Shown here: piece after piece, positions 36,366 through 50,100 of the stretch
How positions within the stretch are numbered: position 1 is the stretch's first letter
Layout of the letters: every line of letters starts with the position of its first letter
Notes under the pieces: generated by a model
The model's database searches: none
Told to the model about the DNA's origin: nothing
What the model saw: the letters and a program-made list of their open reading frames with translations, nothing else
Source of the DNA: Parapristionchus giblindavisi
Lineage: Eukaryota > Nematoda > Chromadorea > Rhabditida > Diplogasteridae
Assembly: GCA_943737045.1 (NCBI GenBank)
Contig: CALSFV010000229.1
Location: 973,001 to 1,037,000, forward strand
Reading direction: 5' to 3'
Length of the DNA stretch: 64,000 bases
Made by a program: the position numbers and the translations under genes

Positions 36366-38880
36366 ATTCCAATGTATTCTGTCTTAAGAATTTACATTAA
36401 ACAGTCTGACCTACAAGATACGAACTGGAGTCTACATTGCTATTATAAGATTCAATGTACTGATGAAAATGTAATAGTTTGAAACCTTGACTACGGTAGG
36501 TGCTTCTAGTATCATCTCCTATCCATCGCTTAGAGGATCCCCTTTCGATGATAAGACGGGAGTCCTCAATGGAATATACTGGGATTAGTGACAATTACGA
36601 CCATTGCAATCATATCACATTGTAAGGGCGGTAATCTTTGCCAAGATGTACCAGAAAGGAGGAATCCAAGGTGTTGGGACAGTTTTACTGCGTGAAATAA
36701 TATTGCATCATTGACAGAGAACAACACAAAATAACAAGACTGAATGGAGATGAAACGGACCGACCGCATACCCAAAAGATATGTAAGGGGAGGGTGGGAG
36801 ATGATTTATGGGTTGGAATGAAGAGATCGTGAGGTCACACACAACATACACACGGGAAAAGAAGTGGATGCGAACAAGGATGTTGAAATGATTGGCTCTC
36901 GTTTCGTGCTCTCGCAAGTGTGAATTTGGTGCAGAAAACATAGCACAAAAAGACGGAAAGGAGACAGAGAAAGTGACCAAAGAAGTCGGTGTGTACATGG
37001 TTTTGGACCAATTAGTCGACCACACTCTAATTAGGATATATGTTGAGAGAGGGGAATGAGAAGTTTCCACTTGATTTAAGCTGGAAATGAAGGGGGATAT
37101 AGTTGATAGTCGGGCGAGAGAATGTCAGGAATAGGGTGGATTAGATCAGGGGGGATAGTGGTATTGAGCGAGAGCATCGAAAGTGAATGAGAGAGATATG
37201 ACAAGGGGAGAGATATGTATGTTGTCTTCTTGTTGTTGGTCACTTGCTGAAATTGAGGGTGAAAGTGAAATGACGAAAGGGTTACACAGTCAGTCCTCTG
37301 TCTTCCAGGCCTTTTGGGTTCTGCAATACACGCAGAGTCGTTCTTACATGCACAGCAAAGAAAATAATGTCATTGTGGTTTTAGATTCAGGAATTTCTCA
37401 ATGAAACATTTTCAAAAAAAAAACATGGTGAAATACGCTGGGACGACTTCAAGAAATGAAGTCTGTCCTATTGTTGAATTGGAACGAAAAGCGAAGATGG
37501 TCTGCGTGTATCCAGGACTGGTTTCATCTTGATCGTCCATGATTACACTTGTTCGTTGGACTTTTTGGCGATGATCTATTCTATCATTGCGCGGCGCTTT
37601 TTGTTGACTGCCGCTAATAGCTTCTCCTACTCTCCTCTTGTATCTCGACTTCGTGTGTCCGTTCATTCAAATGAATTATATGATACGGGAAAGTGATTGA
37701 ACAGCTATATATGATTAATGTGATCATTATCCACTCACCGATTTGGATGAAATTTGTTTCATTTTGGTTATTCAAACAAATCTGATCCAAACCGGTGAGT
37801 GAAAATTTTTACCTGTCTTATGGTTTGATTCATTCTTACAATTACAGGTTATATATGAATAGTCTAGCTGAACAAGATGCGGGCACTAGCCTAGAATGGG
37901 TTGCAAAGTGAACAAATTATAGCTATGTTTATGCGTTCCCGCACTGTGCATGAGATATCCCTCATTTTCCCTCACTCCCTCTGGCCGTTCCGCCGCTAGT
38001 AGTACATTCATAGATGTCATTGGTGGTGCAGCTGCCTCGTAGCGCTCAATAAGGATGAGAGGGAGAGGGAGTGAATCTTAATCTTTCTTCAAGACATATA
38101 GAGATAGATAGACAGGGGGCGAGGGGGAAGGCCATCATTCAGCAGCTCTCATTTGCATGTTGTGATTGGGAAGCTGAAGATGAACAAGTGTCCCCTTCCC
38201 CCTACTCTTCCATCCAGCTGATGAAGACGTATATCTGTAGATGAACAAATGTCAACCATGTTATTATGTTGATGAAGATGCATTTAGACTAATACATTAC
38301 ATAAATTCCTTTTTATTCATAAAATCTATGTTTATTTTACAAATATTTCAAAGATCCACAGCGATGATTATAAACAACAATTGTACAATAAAGTAGATAA
38401 TTTAGCACACTCAGAATTGGACCAGGATTTTGAGATAAAGTAGTATATGCGGTGAAGTATTGTATCTAACAATTGTTTTGCAATGATTGGAGGGAAGGAA
38501 CTACATCGGGGTACAGAAAGAAGTTTAGCCTACAATAAGAGAAAAAAAGTTAATTACAAAAAAAAGGAAAAGCCCTAGGAAATGAGATATGGAACTCATA
38601 TCAAGTTGGCGTAACTAGTGCGGGTAATTGGGTAATTTATCATATTTTCCATTTCATCCTCGAAATGGAAGGGGAGGTGCGAGGGGACGGGGCGCGCACA
38701 ACTCAATCTCACTAACATACAAGAAGAGAAGAAGGAAGGCCCAGCCAGACATATTTATGGCTTGTATAAGAGGAGTGAAGAAGAAAAAGTAATAGGAATA
38801 ATATGAGAAATGACTTAGAGCGTAGTACGGTGGCTAAAGTTGATGAGATTCAGACGAGAAAACTACATTAATGTACAATT

Positions 38881-41800
38881 TCAATCGTCAGCTTCATGCT
38901 TCACAGAAGCTGGCGAAGCTGAGGATTGCATTACTGGCAAGGAGGGGACGGCGAGGGTGATCGGGGTAGTCAGACTGTCCAGAAGAGTGGAGGGAGGAGT
39001 GGTGGATTCTGTGGGAGATGAGGTTGAATTGGAAGATGACGTCGTCGATGTGGGAGATGAGGAGGTGGCCGTGGTCTCGACAAGTTTGGCCATCATCTCT
39101 GGTGTGAGCGAGGGAACCGTGGTGGGTGCAGACGGCAGGACACCGAGCGAGGACATGGCTGCGAGAGCTCTGAAGGAATATTGTTTAGTGACTGACATTG
39201 AAATCGATCGCATCAAAGAGAAGAATCAAGTTTTTGAGTTGTTTCGCTGTGCAAAATTCACTTACGGATTGGCCGAATAGACGAACGATGCAGCTGCAGC
39301 GGCCTTGTTCCACATATCACACGGAAACTGCGATCCGGTCGACGCGGCCAGCATATAAGCAGCGATGTGCGGCGGCACCATCGGCCAAGGCATGCCACCC
39401 ATCTTCTGACGCTTGTCCTTCATGCGACGGTTTTGGAACCACACCTGCAAATGGAAGGAATTGGTTTCGTGTTTGGGTTTTGCATTGTTTGGTTGGGTTG
39501 CGCACATGACTTGAGGAGCAAATAAATTTTAATTTTGTAAAGTACACAACTTAAGCTTGCATAATTATGTTTCTTGTATTTCGTTATGTCGGTTCCTGGT
39601 CGCCCAAGATTGTGTACGTCATGGAATGATGAATGACGCATATCAGAGTCGAACCAGACGATATATTGAATATGCCTTGGGCGTTTTGTCTTTGAGAGCC
39701 TCTTAGGGCCTCTTTATTCACTTTGAATATACAATCCCCAGAGAGTTAGAAGGCATCACAGCCTTCTTAAGAGTTTTCCTCTCCTATCCTTGCCTCTTAA
39801 TCTTTTTCTCTGTGTTGGCCTCTCTCCGTGTCTCTCTCATCGTACCCATGATTCCCTCGAGGCGATTATGCCATTCATCTCCTCGCCCGCCATCATACAT
39901 CATGAAGTCATACTACGGTAGGCTGTCTCTTAGTAGGGATTATGAGGTATACGGTCGTGAATCGTGGGGCTATTGACCTAGATTAGCGCGGATATAGCTG
40001 ATTGGGATGGAGATGAGAGGCGCTCAAAGATATTGATACGGTATTTTATGGGGGCAGAGTGATGAGAGATTGAGATATATAGAAGCAGGTCATGAAACAG
40101 GGTTGAATTATTGCGTGTAAATTGGTTGTCTATCTCTCTCTCTCTCTCTTATGCGATCACAGGTTACGATGGGTAGTGATGGAGAGGAAAAAGAGCAGAG
40201 TTGCGATTGCATGAAGTGTACGAAAAAGGAACAAATTGACAAAGTGATAAAGAATGGAGATGCATAACCAGTCCTCTGCTTATACAAGCCTACTTGCGCG
40301 TAGCTTGGTGAACACTGATGAACAGATTGATAGAGCGACCATTGAAAAAGCGACCATGGTTTTATATGGGGAAATAGATGTTGCAAAGGTTACAACAACG
40401 TATCGCCATTGATTGGAGGGTATTGCGACTGTCACTAAGCTAATTTGTCTGTTGACCAAAGGCTGTCCCCATCTTATGCATATCAAATAGTACAATACCT
40501 TGATTGTGCCCTCTGGTAGATTGAGTTCGGATGCGAGCTCGCTACGGGTCTTCCGACTGACGTAGTTCTCCTTGGTGAACTCTTTCTCCAGACGTCCAAT
40601 CTGTTCACGAGTGAAGGCTGTACGGTAACGACGGATACCGTTGTCATCAACTGAAATTATTTGTTGAAATGGAACGCAGTTTGTTATTATCAATTAGATA
40701 TTTCTTTGCGATAGTCATGTATATTTTCAAATTTGCATGAATGTAATACGTTACAGCCGAAAAAACGCTTGAAATGCTTACTATACAATCATTAACGCCA
40801 GCTGGCAGTTGAATTGCGTGCTAGAGCGATTAGCCATATTGTCTCATTTGAGAGTCTAAGAGAGAGAGGCACAAGTCGTCAAAATGTTGGCGCGTCATCC
40901 CTCTCCCCGCCCTCGATGGGTTCTAATTGGCGGTAATTGGCCCCAGTTCTATGTGCATGCTCTCTCTCGTTCCTTCCCTCTATCGTCTGTGTTCCCCCCT
41001 TGGTTATGGTCGTACTCGAATCTATGACATGCAACGCTCACTCACTCCCCCCAAATTGGTGACTGTTATTGACCGTTTATTGGTGTCCCTCCCCTGCCTC
41101 CATCTAGTCCATTCATCAGGATATTATCCAATATGAGTAAATGGTGTCGTGTCGAATGTTCGACATGGATACTCAATTGGATTGAGAGGTGCTGAACAAC
41201 ACGCGGGTTTATGACTGTGTAGATAGGACAATTGGGGTATGATTCAGTAATTTGCAGTTATTCTCTTCTTTAATGATTTCAATCAGTACAAAGATTATGA
41301 ATTATCTTATCATGTTTTACATTGTTTAGAGAAGATAAATATATTATTATTATGATGAATATCAAAAACTTATCGAGAGAACATCAAGATTTTTTTTTTG
41401 TTTTGGTTAGATCTAAATTTTGTTTTTGTCCATTGGGTATAAAAGCGACCAGTACTTCTATAGGAGAATATTATTTGTGCAGAAATTATTAGTGCGTGTC
41501 AGAAGCAATTTTAATCAATGTAAAGTTAACGTATTATCGATGAAAGACAAGCTACACTAGTTACCGTACACATTTATGATAGTTAGATAGAGAGGGAAGA
41601 GGAGCGAACTCTTTATTGCCTCTCCTTTCCCCGTCTCTATCATCCTTCCGCTCTCTCTTCCCCCTTCACCCTATCACACTCAACTATTCTCCTACTACTA
41701 TCATCTTACCATCGTGTATAGGTCGCCTAGTTTCCTTCGTCGTCTCTTCTATGGCCTCTGCTCTCTCGTCGGCTGTTAACAACTCTAGATAGGATCATGC

Positions 41801-42766
41801 GCAAAAGACAAATTGCGATAATTGAGGTCGATCGCTCCCTTGTTAAGAAGTTGCGGCCGAGATTACGAGAGGTTACGGTAGATATGGGAGTGTTTGGACA
41901 GGAGTACTAAAGGGAGAGCAGGTGCGAGATAATTGTTGTCGTTATCATGGAAGACACCGGAAGTGATCTTATCAGATAAAGATCTATACCATCGTTCATC
42001 TATCCATTCTATCTTATACTTTCCCACCTGGCATATCCCTCCACACCCTCCTCCAGCAATCAGTACATCCGGGTTATCATAGGGGGAAATTGATGGGCCC
42101 GGATGTGGTCCATCGACTAAATAGCGGATGAGTGATGGCTTTGGGGCTCCTATTTCCCGGATAAGGCGCGCGCGTTACTGATGACATGGGGATTGATGGG
42201 CAGTGAGGAGAGAGGAAAAAGATGGAGATAGAGGGAGAAAAAGTAGATGAGGATAGAGGTAGTTATAGACAAAGAGATGAGAATAGACTACGGTTTGGTC
42301 ACCACGATGAGGACAAGAATAGATTGATGGGTATATTGAAAAGATGAAATCGAAGAGATTTTTTAAAGGAGGAACCAATGAAAAGACATGCATAGCAAAT
42401 TGAGTATAAAGAAAGTGCCGCGGCAAAGACAATAAAAGAATTTGAATTGCGTTAGCAACATAAATTAAGATATAAACACTCACCGTTCATGTAGGGATGA
42501 GCGCGTACGGAATTGAGTGGAGGCGATGCGATGCGGGAATTGTGCTGATGATGGGGTGATGATGGAGATGTGGATGATGATGACGAATTCAGAGGAGATG
42601 TAGAGTTGTTGAGCTGGAGCAGGTTCTCAGGTAGCAGACCTCGAGCTCCAGATGCGGTGGCGTTCATCAGGAACTGCTCCAGCTGCGCCTGGGACGAGGG
42701 TGGCGGAGAGCCGCTGGTCTTGGTGGGACCGATTAGGGAGGCTATGGCGAATGATTGCATGTTCAT
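38881..42766 (-). CDS. vab-7: Even-skipped homeodomain transcription factor VAB-7
   Basis: Four exons on the minus strand (42766-42484, 40650-40499, 39444-39266, 39169-38881) join to 300 residues. Exon 1 is serine/proline-rich. The homeodomain spans about residues 99-158 and begins [19 protein letters not shown]. Recognition helix [17 protein letters not shown] has the even-skipped-type Gln and Asn contacts, followed by an alanine-rich tail. The KENYVSR and MKDKRQ signatures are specific to the Eve class. C. elegans VAB-7 patterns the posterior body and specifies motor neurons. An intron splits the homeodomain before VWFQ. Intron 1 (1.8 kb) and intron 2 (1.05 kb) are unusually long for this window and may hold enhancers. 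The start could also be the second Met two codons on. Neighbour cut-6 is also its neighbour in C. elegans. Confidence 0.94.
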
Positions 42767-45700
42767 GATGGATGAATGGATTGAGGATTATCTGATATCT
42801 GATATCAGAGACACTTGTATACTCAAGAGGGGAAGTGAATGAGGATGTGGTAAAAGGGCCGTTTACGGTACTGAGTATAGGCCACGCCTACTCACTCTCT
42901 TCTCCATTGCGATCCCAGCTTGAGTAGACCAATAAGGGTGGAGCTCCGCCCACTCTCTGCGTCTCTTCGGACGACAGTGCTCTCTAGCCGTTTCTCTCGC
43001 TCTCGATCTTGTCATCTATATGCTTCAAGAGAGAAAGAGAGAATTATCGCTCCTCATCTTGAATAGAGAATGACTTGTAATCGGAGAATTATAGTAGTCT
43101 TCTAGATGAAGGCAAATTAAAATGGAGATAGGGAGAATGAATAAAAGGAGATGAATGAAGTTGTTATGATGAAGAATGAGTTATTCTTCGATCACGAAAT
43201 GAGGATGAGAAGAGAGATAGAGACAGCAATGGTCATTTCGATGTTTATAGGGGTTGAGATGAATCACGATTCAATTGACAATAAATGGTTAATTGACGTT
43301 ATTTTTGGAACAATTTGGATTTCCAAAATATTTGTTATGATGATATTTTCAAATATATTTTGTGGGTCATTATTAATTTCCGTATTGATGATGGATATGA
43401 TAAAAGAAGCGAAGGGGTTACATCCATTATGGTCGTTTCATTCATCTTCATTCCTCCTTACACTAACTCACTCATATACATGGAATTGGTTATGAGTGAG
43501 TGGGACGAGGCTATAAAAAGGACTACTGAACACTAGTAATTGGCGACAATTAACATGTTGTGTGACGATTACTTGTCGTATACGGTAGATCGATAATGTT
43601 AATGGGGAAGTAGGGTACGGTATTTTTTGACAATCGATCGGTATAAATATATTTGTATTGGAATTAATAAAAAATTTCTGAAATTCCAAGCTTTTTTGGG
43701 TTGACTAGAGTAGGTCTATGATCAGTTTAAGGAGTGTGGTTCCCACTCTGTGGCACTGTTGTCGAGATGAAACGATTATGTGGCAGCCGCCGCGCACTCT
43801 TTGTTTTGTACTCTCTATGTGAACTGGCTAGAATTACGACTGTGAACTGCGCGGCAAACGACAAAGAGTTGCCGATTTATGAACCATGATGGGACATACT
43901 CATGTACTCATGATCGAGATGAGCAGACTTGATAAGAAGAGATATGATAGGATGGGCATATGTTTCATCAAGGCAGATAAAGATGTACTATCTGTGTATC
44001 TCATATTCACTATCTTGTTCCTCTTCTTGTCATCGGTTATAAGATCGGATAAAGGGTCCGCCTTGAGGTTTATGATAGTGAGCTGAGGAGGAGGAGTGGA
44101 GGAGGAAAGAGGAAACATTGGTACAAGGGAATAGGTGAGAGGCTGATATGTGTTGCATAACTACAGTGACAGTTGTGATGGTCGAATGAATAGGTGCGGA
44201 TGAGATCTAACAGATTGGACCATCCCTATACGTACAATCACTTATGGTATAAATTGGTGCCGGATTATGGTGGGATGGGTAACACCTCGTCGGTAGAATT
44301 GTATCCTGGGTTGGTCGTTTTGTTCTAAGTGATCTTTGATCTATTCTAATGTTTGGTGGGATTTTTGGATCATGTTTGTTCAAGAATTGATAAAAACGAC
44401 TCATCCAAATTGATGTGGTTGTCTTGTATGAAAGTGTATGATGGTGGCCAATGGCTAGATTGAAGATTCGAAAGAATATTATGCTAAAGAGGAAGCATAT
44501 GTATCTGTGTGGCCTTGAATGATGTGCCTCGGGGCAGAGGGGATGGAGGAGGAGCAGAGAGTAGTGTAGTGAGGGGAGAGGGGGAGGAGAGGGAGGGTAG
44601 GGGAGAATAAGTCAGTATGTCTTGAATGCGTGTCGGATTAGTCGCAGTCCTCGAGAGGGAGACAATGAGATATGATAGGAGAGATGAGATGAAGAAGAGA
44701 TACTGATCATTATTGTTATGGAGAGAGCTTAGAGTGGGAAGAAGAATAGGGACTGTATGAGGACCGGGGAGTTGGTAATTACTCTTTGCTAATCGTTGTA
44801 AGTGTACTGTATGGAATGTTTTGGATAATTAGTCTACTCGCTATCACTTAATGATTACGTAGCGGTCGAAACACCAATAAGACAAAATTAATAATTTAAC
44901 ACAATTCGCGTTTTATAATTTTACTTTAATGTGCAAGCAAACATGTATTTCTACATTATAAAAATCATTTGTGATAATAATTATTATTATGGATATTAGA
45001 ATTCATGTGCCCATTAAATTATATTCTATCAACCTATTCTTTATGAGAAGGAATCTCTCGCAATGTTGAATCGATTTTATCAATGCAAAAAGTTTCTTCC
45101 GACTTGATCATTAGTTTTTTGTGTTTTGTTCGGTAGCTTTGTTGTCTCTATATCGGCGTCTTTAATCAACAAAAAAGTTTTTTTTTTATTTAAGGGCACA
45201 CCCCAAGCTAATTTTACTCTCCGCATTGGCAATACTCTCTCGTAGACAAAGAAAGCGAGAGAGTGTGGCCAGAGAGTTTCAAATTAGCTTGGGTGTCGCT
45301 TTAAATAGGCATTTGTCTCCATTTAGTATCATTCCATAGATGAGATGGATGATGATCAAACACTGATTGTGTCATCCTACTATAGATACACTATTTGGTT
45401 CGATCAATCTTTTGTTGCGTCCTGCTAAACGATGAACGTACATTGATGTATGTTTTTTGTTACGTTGCATTTTGGACTTTCAGAACTTGTGTACGTTACA
45501 GCCAATATTTAATTTAATTTGCATCGCATTTTATCATAGAACAAAAAAGTTAAAACAAGTAATTTTTTCGGCTAGCTGAGGATGGAATGTATACTGGCTT
45601 TCTGATGAATACATTTTGCATTGACGAATTGATATATGTAATGTTAATTACTCCTACGATACAGAAGGTCTTGATTATTCTTGCTATGTTGAGAATGCTT

Positions 45701-47105
45701 CTTTCTACTTAGTCATCAGTCGCAAATGAGTAATCGAGGAATGCACATTAATCCGTGACCAAATTGTCCGTCGCTTGTTCGAAATTCGAGTTAAATAAAG
45801 TGATTTCGTCACTGATTGTGAGGAACAGCGAAATAGTGTGTGTGGAGTGGAGATACTGTTGACTATGGTCGCGTTATCGTTAAGAAAAAGGAGTCTTTAT
45901 TGTTTTACGATCGTCTTCTAATGACCATTGTGAGTCAGGGTTCGATTGATATGTATGGAGGATGAAGAAAATTAAAATATTAAATAATTTGAAACAAAAA
46001 TAATTAAATTCATATAGATTAAGGTTAAATTGAAGACTACAGTAAGCACGCTCAAATATGTTTGAATTGCCGCCGCACGTAGTGCAATCGTGGTGAGAGT
46101 TCCCTCGCCTTCTTTCTCCTATTCTCTCTCTGGCTCCCCCAATGTCCTCTGCGTCTCTGCCCGGCAATGGTTGCTCTCCTCATCTATCTACTTTCTCTTT
46201 CTCCCTCTGCTCTGGTTGTCTGGCGCTCTCGCCCTCTCCCTTGTCTCCCCTCTGCATCTGCCGCTCGCCTGAGTATTACGCGTTTTGCGTGTGTTACGTA
46301 CACTTGAGGGAAGGAGCACCCCTCCATCTACGCAGCTAATAGGGCTTTTAACAAAAGCTTTGATTACTTTTCAACTTTTTTGCGTGTATATTTTGAGATT
46401 ATCGACTATCTATCCTTTTCTCGTGATCTCCTTGCCGCATATTCAAACGCGCTACTCTCACCGCTCGTCTGTCTCAGTTTTCACGTGAAGTTTGCCTAAC
46501 TCAATTGTCCAAACCACTTTAGGTCATGTGCTATTACATGTTTGTCGATTGTTGCAAACGATTCTTGTGTAATTGAGTTTTTGCTGCTCCTCTCTCAATC
46601 ATTTACCTCGCACACGAAAGCTTGTAGTTTATTGAGCAGTTGAAACGAGCCTTTTGCAACTAGTTGACCTTTCCATTGCTTTTTCCCTGTATTGTCATCT
46701 TTTTTCTTATATTTTTTCTTCCATGATTTTCTAAATTTCGATAATGTCTTACTCTTCCTATTTGAAATTCCTCACTTTATTTCATAATCTAGTATCTGTT
46801 TTGCAAGCGATAACGACCGCTATACATAGAAAAATCCCAAATATTGTCTTTCTTCAAGATAACTTTGTTTCTCTGAAAATGTGTGTTCTTTTGTTGCTTT
46901 ATATCCTATTCTTTCTAGTCTTATTATTGGCGCTTTGTTCTCAAGCATATTGCCTAACTTTTTTATCCTTTTCTAGAATTTTAGGACTAAATCTCTTAAA
47001 AGTAAAAGCTCTTAAGCATCTTGAAAGCTTTCCTTTTTCCAGAGAGCGCTCAAATTCACATTTTAAAACATAATTATTATTCCATATTTATTTTTGTATT
47101 TTCAG
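42767..47105. other. vab-7 / TRIM-NHL divergent upstream region
   Basis: About 4.3 kb with no supported coding exon. The plus strand is purine-rich from vab-7 up to about 45.9 kb, then switches to pyrimidine-rich from about 46.08 kb, as if two divergent transcription units begin there. One MITE at 45189. The first exon of the TRIM-NHL gene must lie here or be non-coding. Confidence 0.45.
45189..45305. mobile_element. MITE family A, copy 4
   Basis: TTTAAGGGCACACCCCAAGC and its complement around GCTTGGGTGTCGCTTTAAA. Best-preserved copy with 9673; includes CTCTCGTAGACAAAGAAAGC in the middle. Confidence 0.9.
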
Positions 47106-50100
47106 CAAGGCGGAGGAGGTCGTGCCATCACGCAAGTGTAGCCAGTCCTCTCCACTGGAGTACGGTAAGTGCACACAATATTGATTGTTTTGCTCAATCT
47201 AGGTGCTGTCTCAAGTTTGTATGTGCTTCGCGCATATTAGATGATATGGAAAATCATTGCAGGTTTCAACCTTCAAGCAGCAGTAATCGCCGATATTGGT
47301 GATCGAGAGAGTGTCACTCTCATGGCAGATCACAACGGAGCCACGGGTACGGTAGTTTTGAGTGACTTGACCATTAATGGTATACTGTAGCATTAATCTT
47401 CACTGAATTACGGTAGTATCGATTGATTCTGCGTATGTCAAGTAACGTGTAGGTTGTTTTAGGTGGCACGCCCTTGGACAGTCCTCCACAGCGCAGTGGC
47501 AGTCGTGCACCCGGCAGTGGTGCTAACTCTACGCGTGGAAGCAGCGCTGGATTCGGTGCGCCTGGCTCTGGTTGGGGCGGTAGTGGAGGAGGCGGAACCG
47601 CTAGTGGTCGACTTGACTCGGGCGCCAGTTCACCCCTCCTACAGACTGATGCCCTGCCTGATGAAGATGATGCTAGTCTATGTCCATATTGCCACAAGAG
47701 CTTTAGAAAGGTACTGTAACGATTTGGATACTGTAGATGCAAATAATGAAATGCGGTTTGCAGCCCCGTGTACTGGACTGCCTACATTCAATGTGCGAGG
47801 ACTGCATCATAGCGCAGCTAGATGGACGAAGAGATGCGGCGAAGGTGAGACGGGTTCGGTCTTTCTTTATTTAATTTAATCTTTACAAATTTTTTTATTA
47901 GATTGTGTTATTTATTTTTAGGCCCGTGAATTGGAGAAGCGCATGACGACTGATTGCGTGCTCGAAGAGCGTGTTCGCACCGATCGGTATGTTATATTAA
48001 TATTTATTTAGTATATTATTATTATTATTATTATTATTATTGTTGTTGTTATTTTTAGTCAATGTTACTCTTGGTTGAGGTTAGTCGAATAGGGATTTAA
48101 TGCTAGGTCATGTATGAGAGTATTTCGTCATCTCTAGTAATAGTATATATTTAAATGCCTGCTGAAATTATCTTTAAAAAAACGCCATGAAGCACGCAAT
48201 TTACTGATATTGCTATCCCCTTTCCAAGTTATACTATTACTGTGTATGCAGAACACAATATTTGTATATTCTAATGACTATAACTTAATATATATATACA
48301 TAACAAATCTTCTATATTGCAGTCCCACTCCTCCGGGTGTCATTCGGTGTCCAGTGTGCGCACAGGAGTGCCACGTCGGCAACGACATTCGTTTCGTTCA
48401 CTCAATGCTAATCGATTATGTCAGTTTATCGATTTTTCCCGTCCAATCTTGTGTACCTATAGCTTTAGCCCTATGTATAACTTTCCAACAAATTACTTTT
48501 ATTTCATGAATTTATTAAATATTAATCGATAATTCAGGTACGCGCCAGTGAATCAGGAGATACGCGCGTTGACCGCAATTGCCGCGCGTGCAAGAGTGAG
48601 CAGGCGGCCGTGGCGTACTGTAGACAGTGCGGTGCGGATCTCTGCCCTAACTGCCTCCTTGCACACAGAGAAATGAGAATGTTCGATGGTCATGAGGTAT
48701 ACTGTAGTTTATTGATTTTTTGGTTAGCTCAATTTTCCAAGTATTACTGAGTACTCTTCATGTTTCTATTAAATAACTTGTTAAAATGTTTTTACCACTT
48801 ATATTTAATCATTAAATTTTTCTCTGTCTATTGATTGTATTATTTTTAAATATAAATATCGATTGCAGACCCTATCATACGAGGAGTTGGAGGCACTAGG
48901 CCGCGCGGGAGACGCGCGTCGTGTCCTCTGCTCGCAGCACGGACAGCCATATCTGGTATTGTGTGCGACGTGCGAAGCACTCGCATGCAGGTATACACTG
49001 ATTATTTAAAAGAATTATTATTATTATTATTATTATTATTCTTTTATTTTATGTCTGAGCATTAATATCCATGTAAACAAACATTAATACTTCGCATTTA
49101 TCAATGATTTTATTATTAATATTTCCTTTAGACATTGCCTCGACTCTGACCACGTGCAGCCTGGTCACAAGATGGTTGATCTGACGCCCGTTGTCGTTAA
49201 GGCTATTGCCGATGAATTGGTGCAGCTCAGCCAGACTGTACGCAACAAGGTTCGGTAGTTGTGATTATCGACTGATTTGACCGGGAATATTGATTCTTAG
49301 ATTCTTATGGTAGCTGTCTATCGATTAATTGAGTGATGACTATTGATTTATAATTATTGGTTATTGTTGTTGCAGTGGAACAAAGCGCTGGATGCGTGGC
49401 ACGCGGAGCCCGATCGATCCGCCTCTTTGATGTTACAGTATGAGACTGCCAAGGTATACCGTAGTCTAGATATTCTATTGATTGACTTTTGTAATATTGA
49501 TTGATTTCTTCCTCAGGGTACGATCGATGCCGCTTATGAAGAGGCCGCTCGTGTACTTGAGAAGAGTAAGCAAATGAAAATGAAGGAATTGGAGGAAGCG
49601 AGGTGAAGATGAATTTTGTCAATCGATAAACAATGAATACCGTAATCTTATTCAGAGACCGCCAGGAGGCAATCATTGATGATTTGTATAGGAAGGTGGA
49701 CGCGACACAGACGAAGATTGATGATGCAGTCAGGTTAGGAATTATTTTTTATCCATTGTTAATATTATTCTTCTTCTTACTATTATTTATTTATTTATTT
49801 ATTATTATTTCTATGTATTATGATTGTCGTTGCAGATTCACTCATCGTTTACTCGAAAGCGCCAATGGAGTTGAATTGCTTGCGAGTAGGAAGAAGGTTA
49901 GTTAGTCTAATTAGTTTGTTTATATAGATTAGTTTGTTTATTAGATAAAATACTGTAGATTGTACTGAGCTGTTCGAGGAGATTCATGGATGGTCATAGA
50001 TGCACACTGTGACTATTGCCAATCGTTAACTTTACAATTTTCTAACGATGAAGAATATAAAATTATCAAAATCGAGCCTTTCTGCTCTTTTCTAGACTTT

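Larger units (their letters stand above)
35958..38880. other. cut-6 upstream and vab-7 3' region
   Basis: Includes two small elements (36001-36198 and 36214-36365). From about 36.7 kb the plus strand is purine-rich. TTTATT at about 38316 and 38331 are candidate minus-strand polyadenylation signals for vab-7, giving a 3'UTR of about 550 bases. No gene was recognised. Confidence 0.5.

Noticed and set aside
38840..39280. Plus-strand open frame over the last vab-7 exon
   Set aside because: It is the antisense shadow of the Ser/Thr-rich vab-7 C-terminus, whose reading is in frame with the homeodomain.
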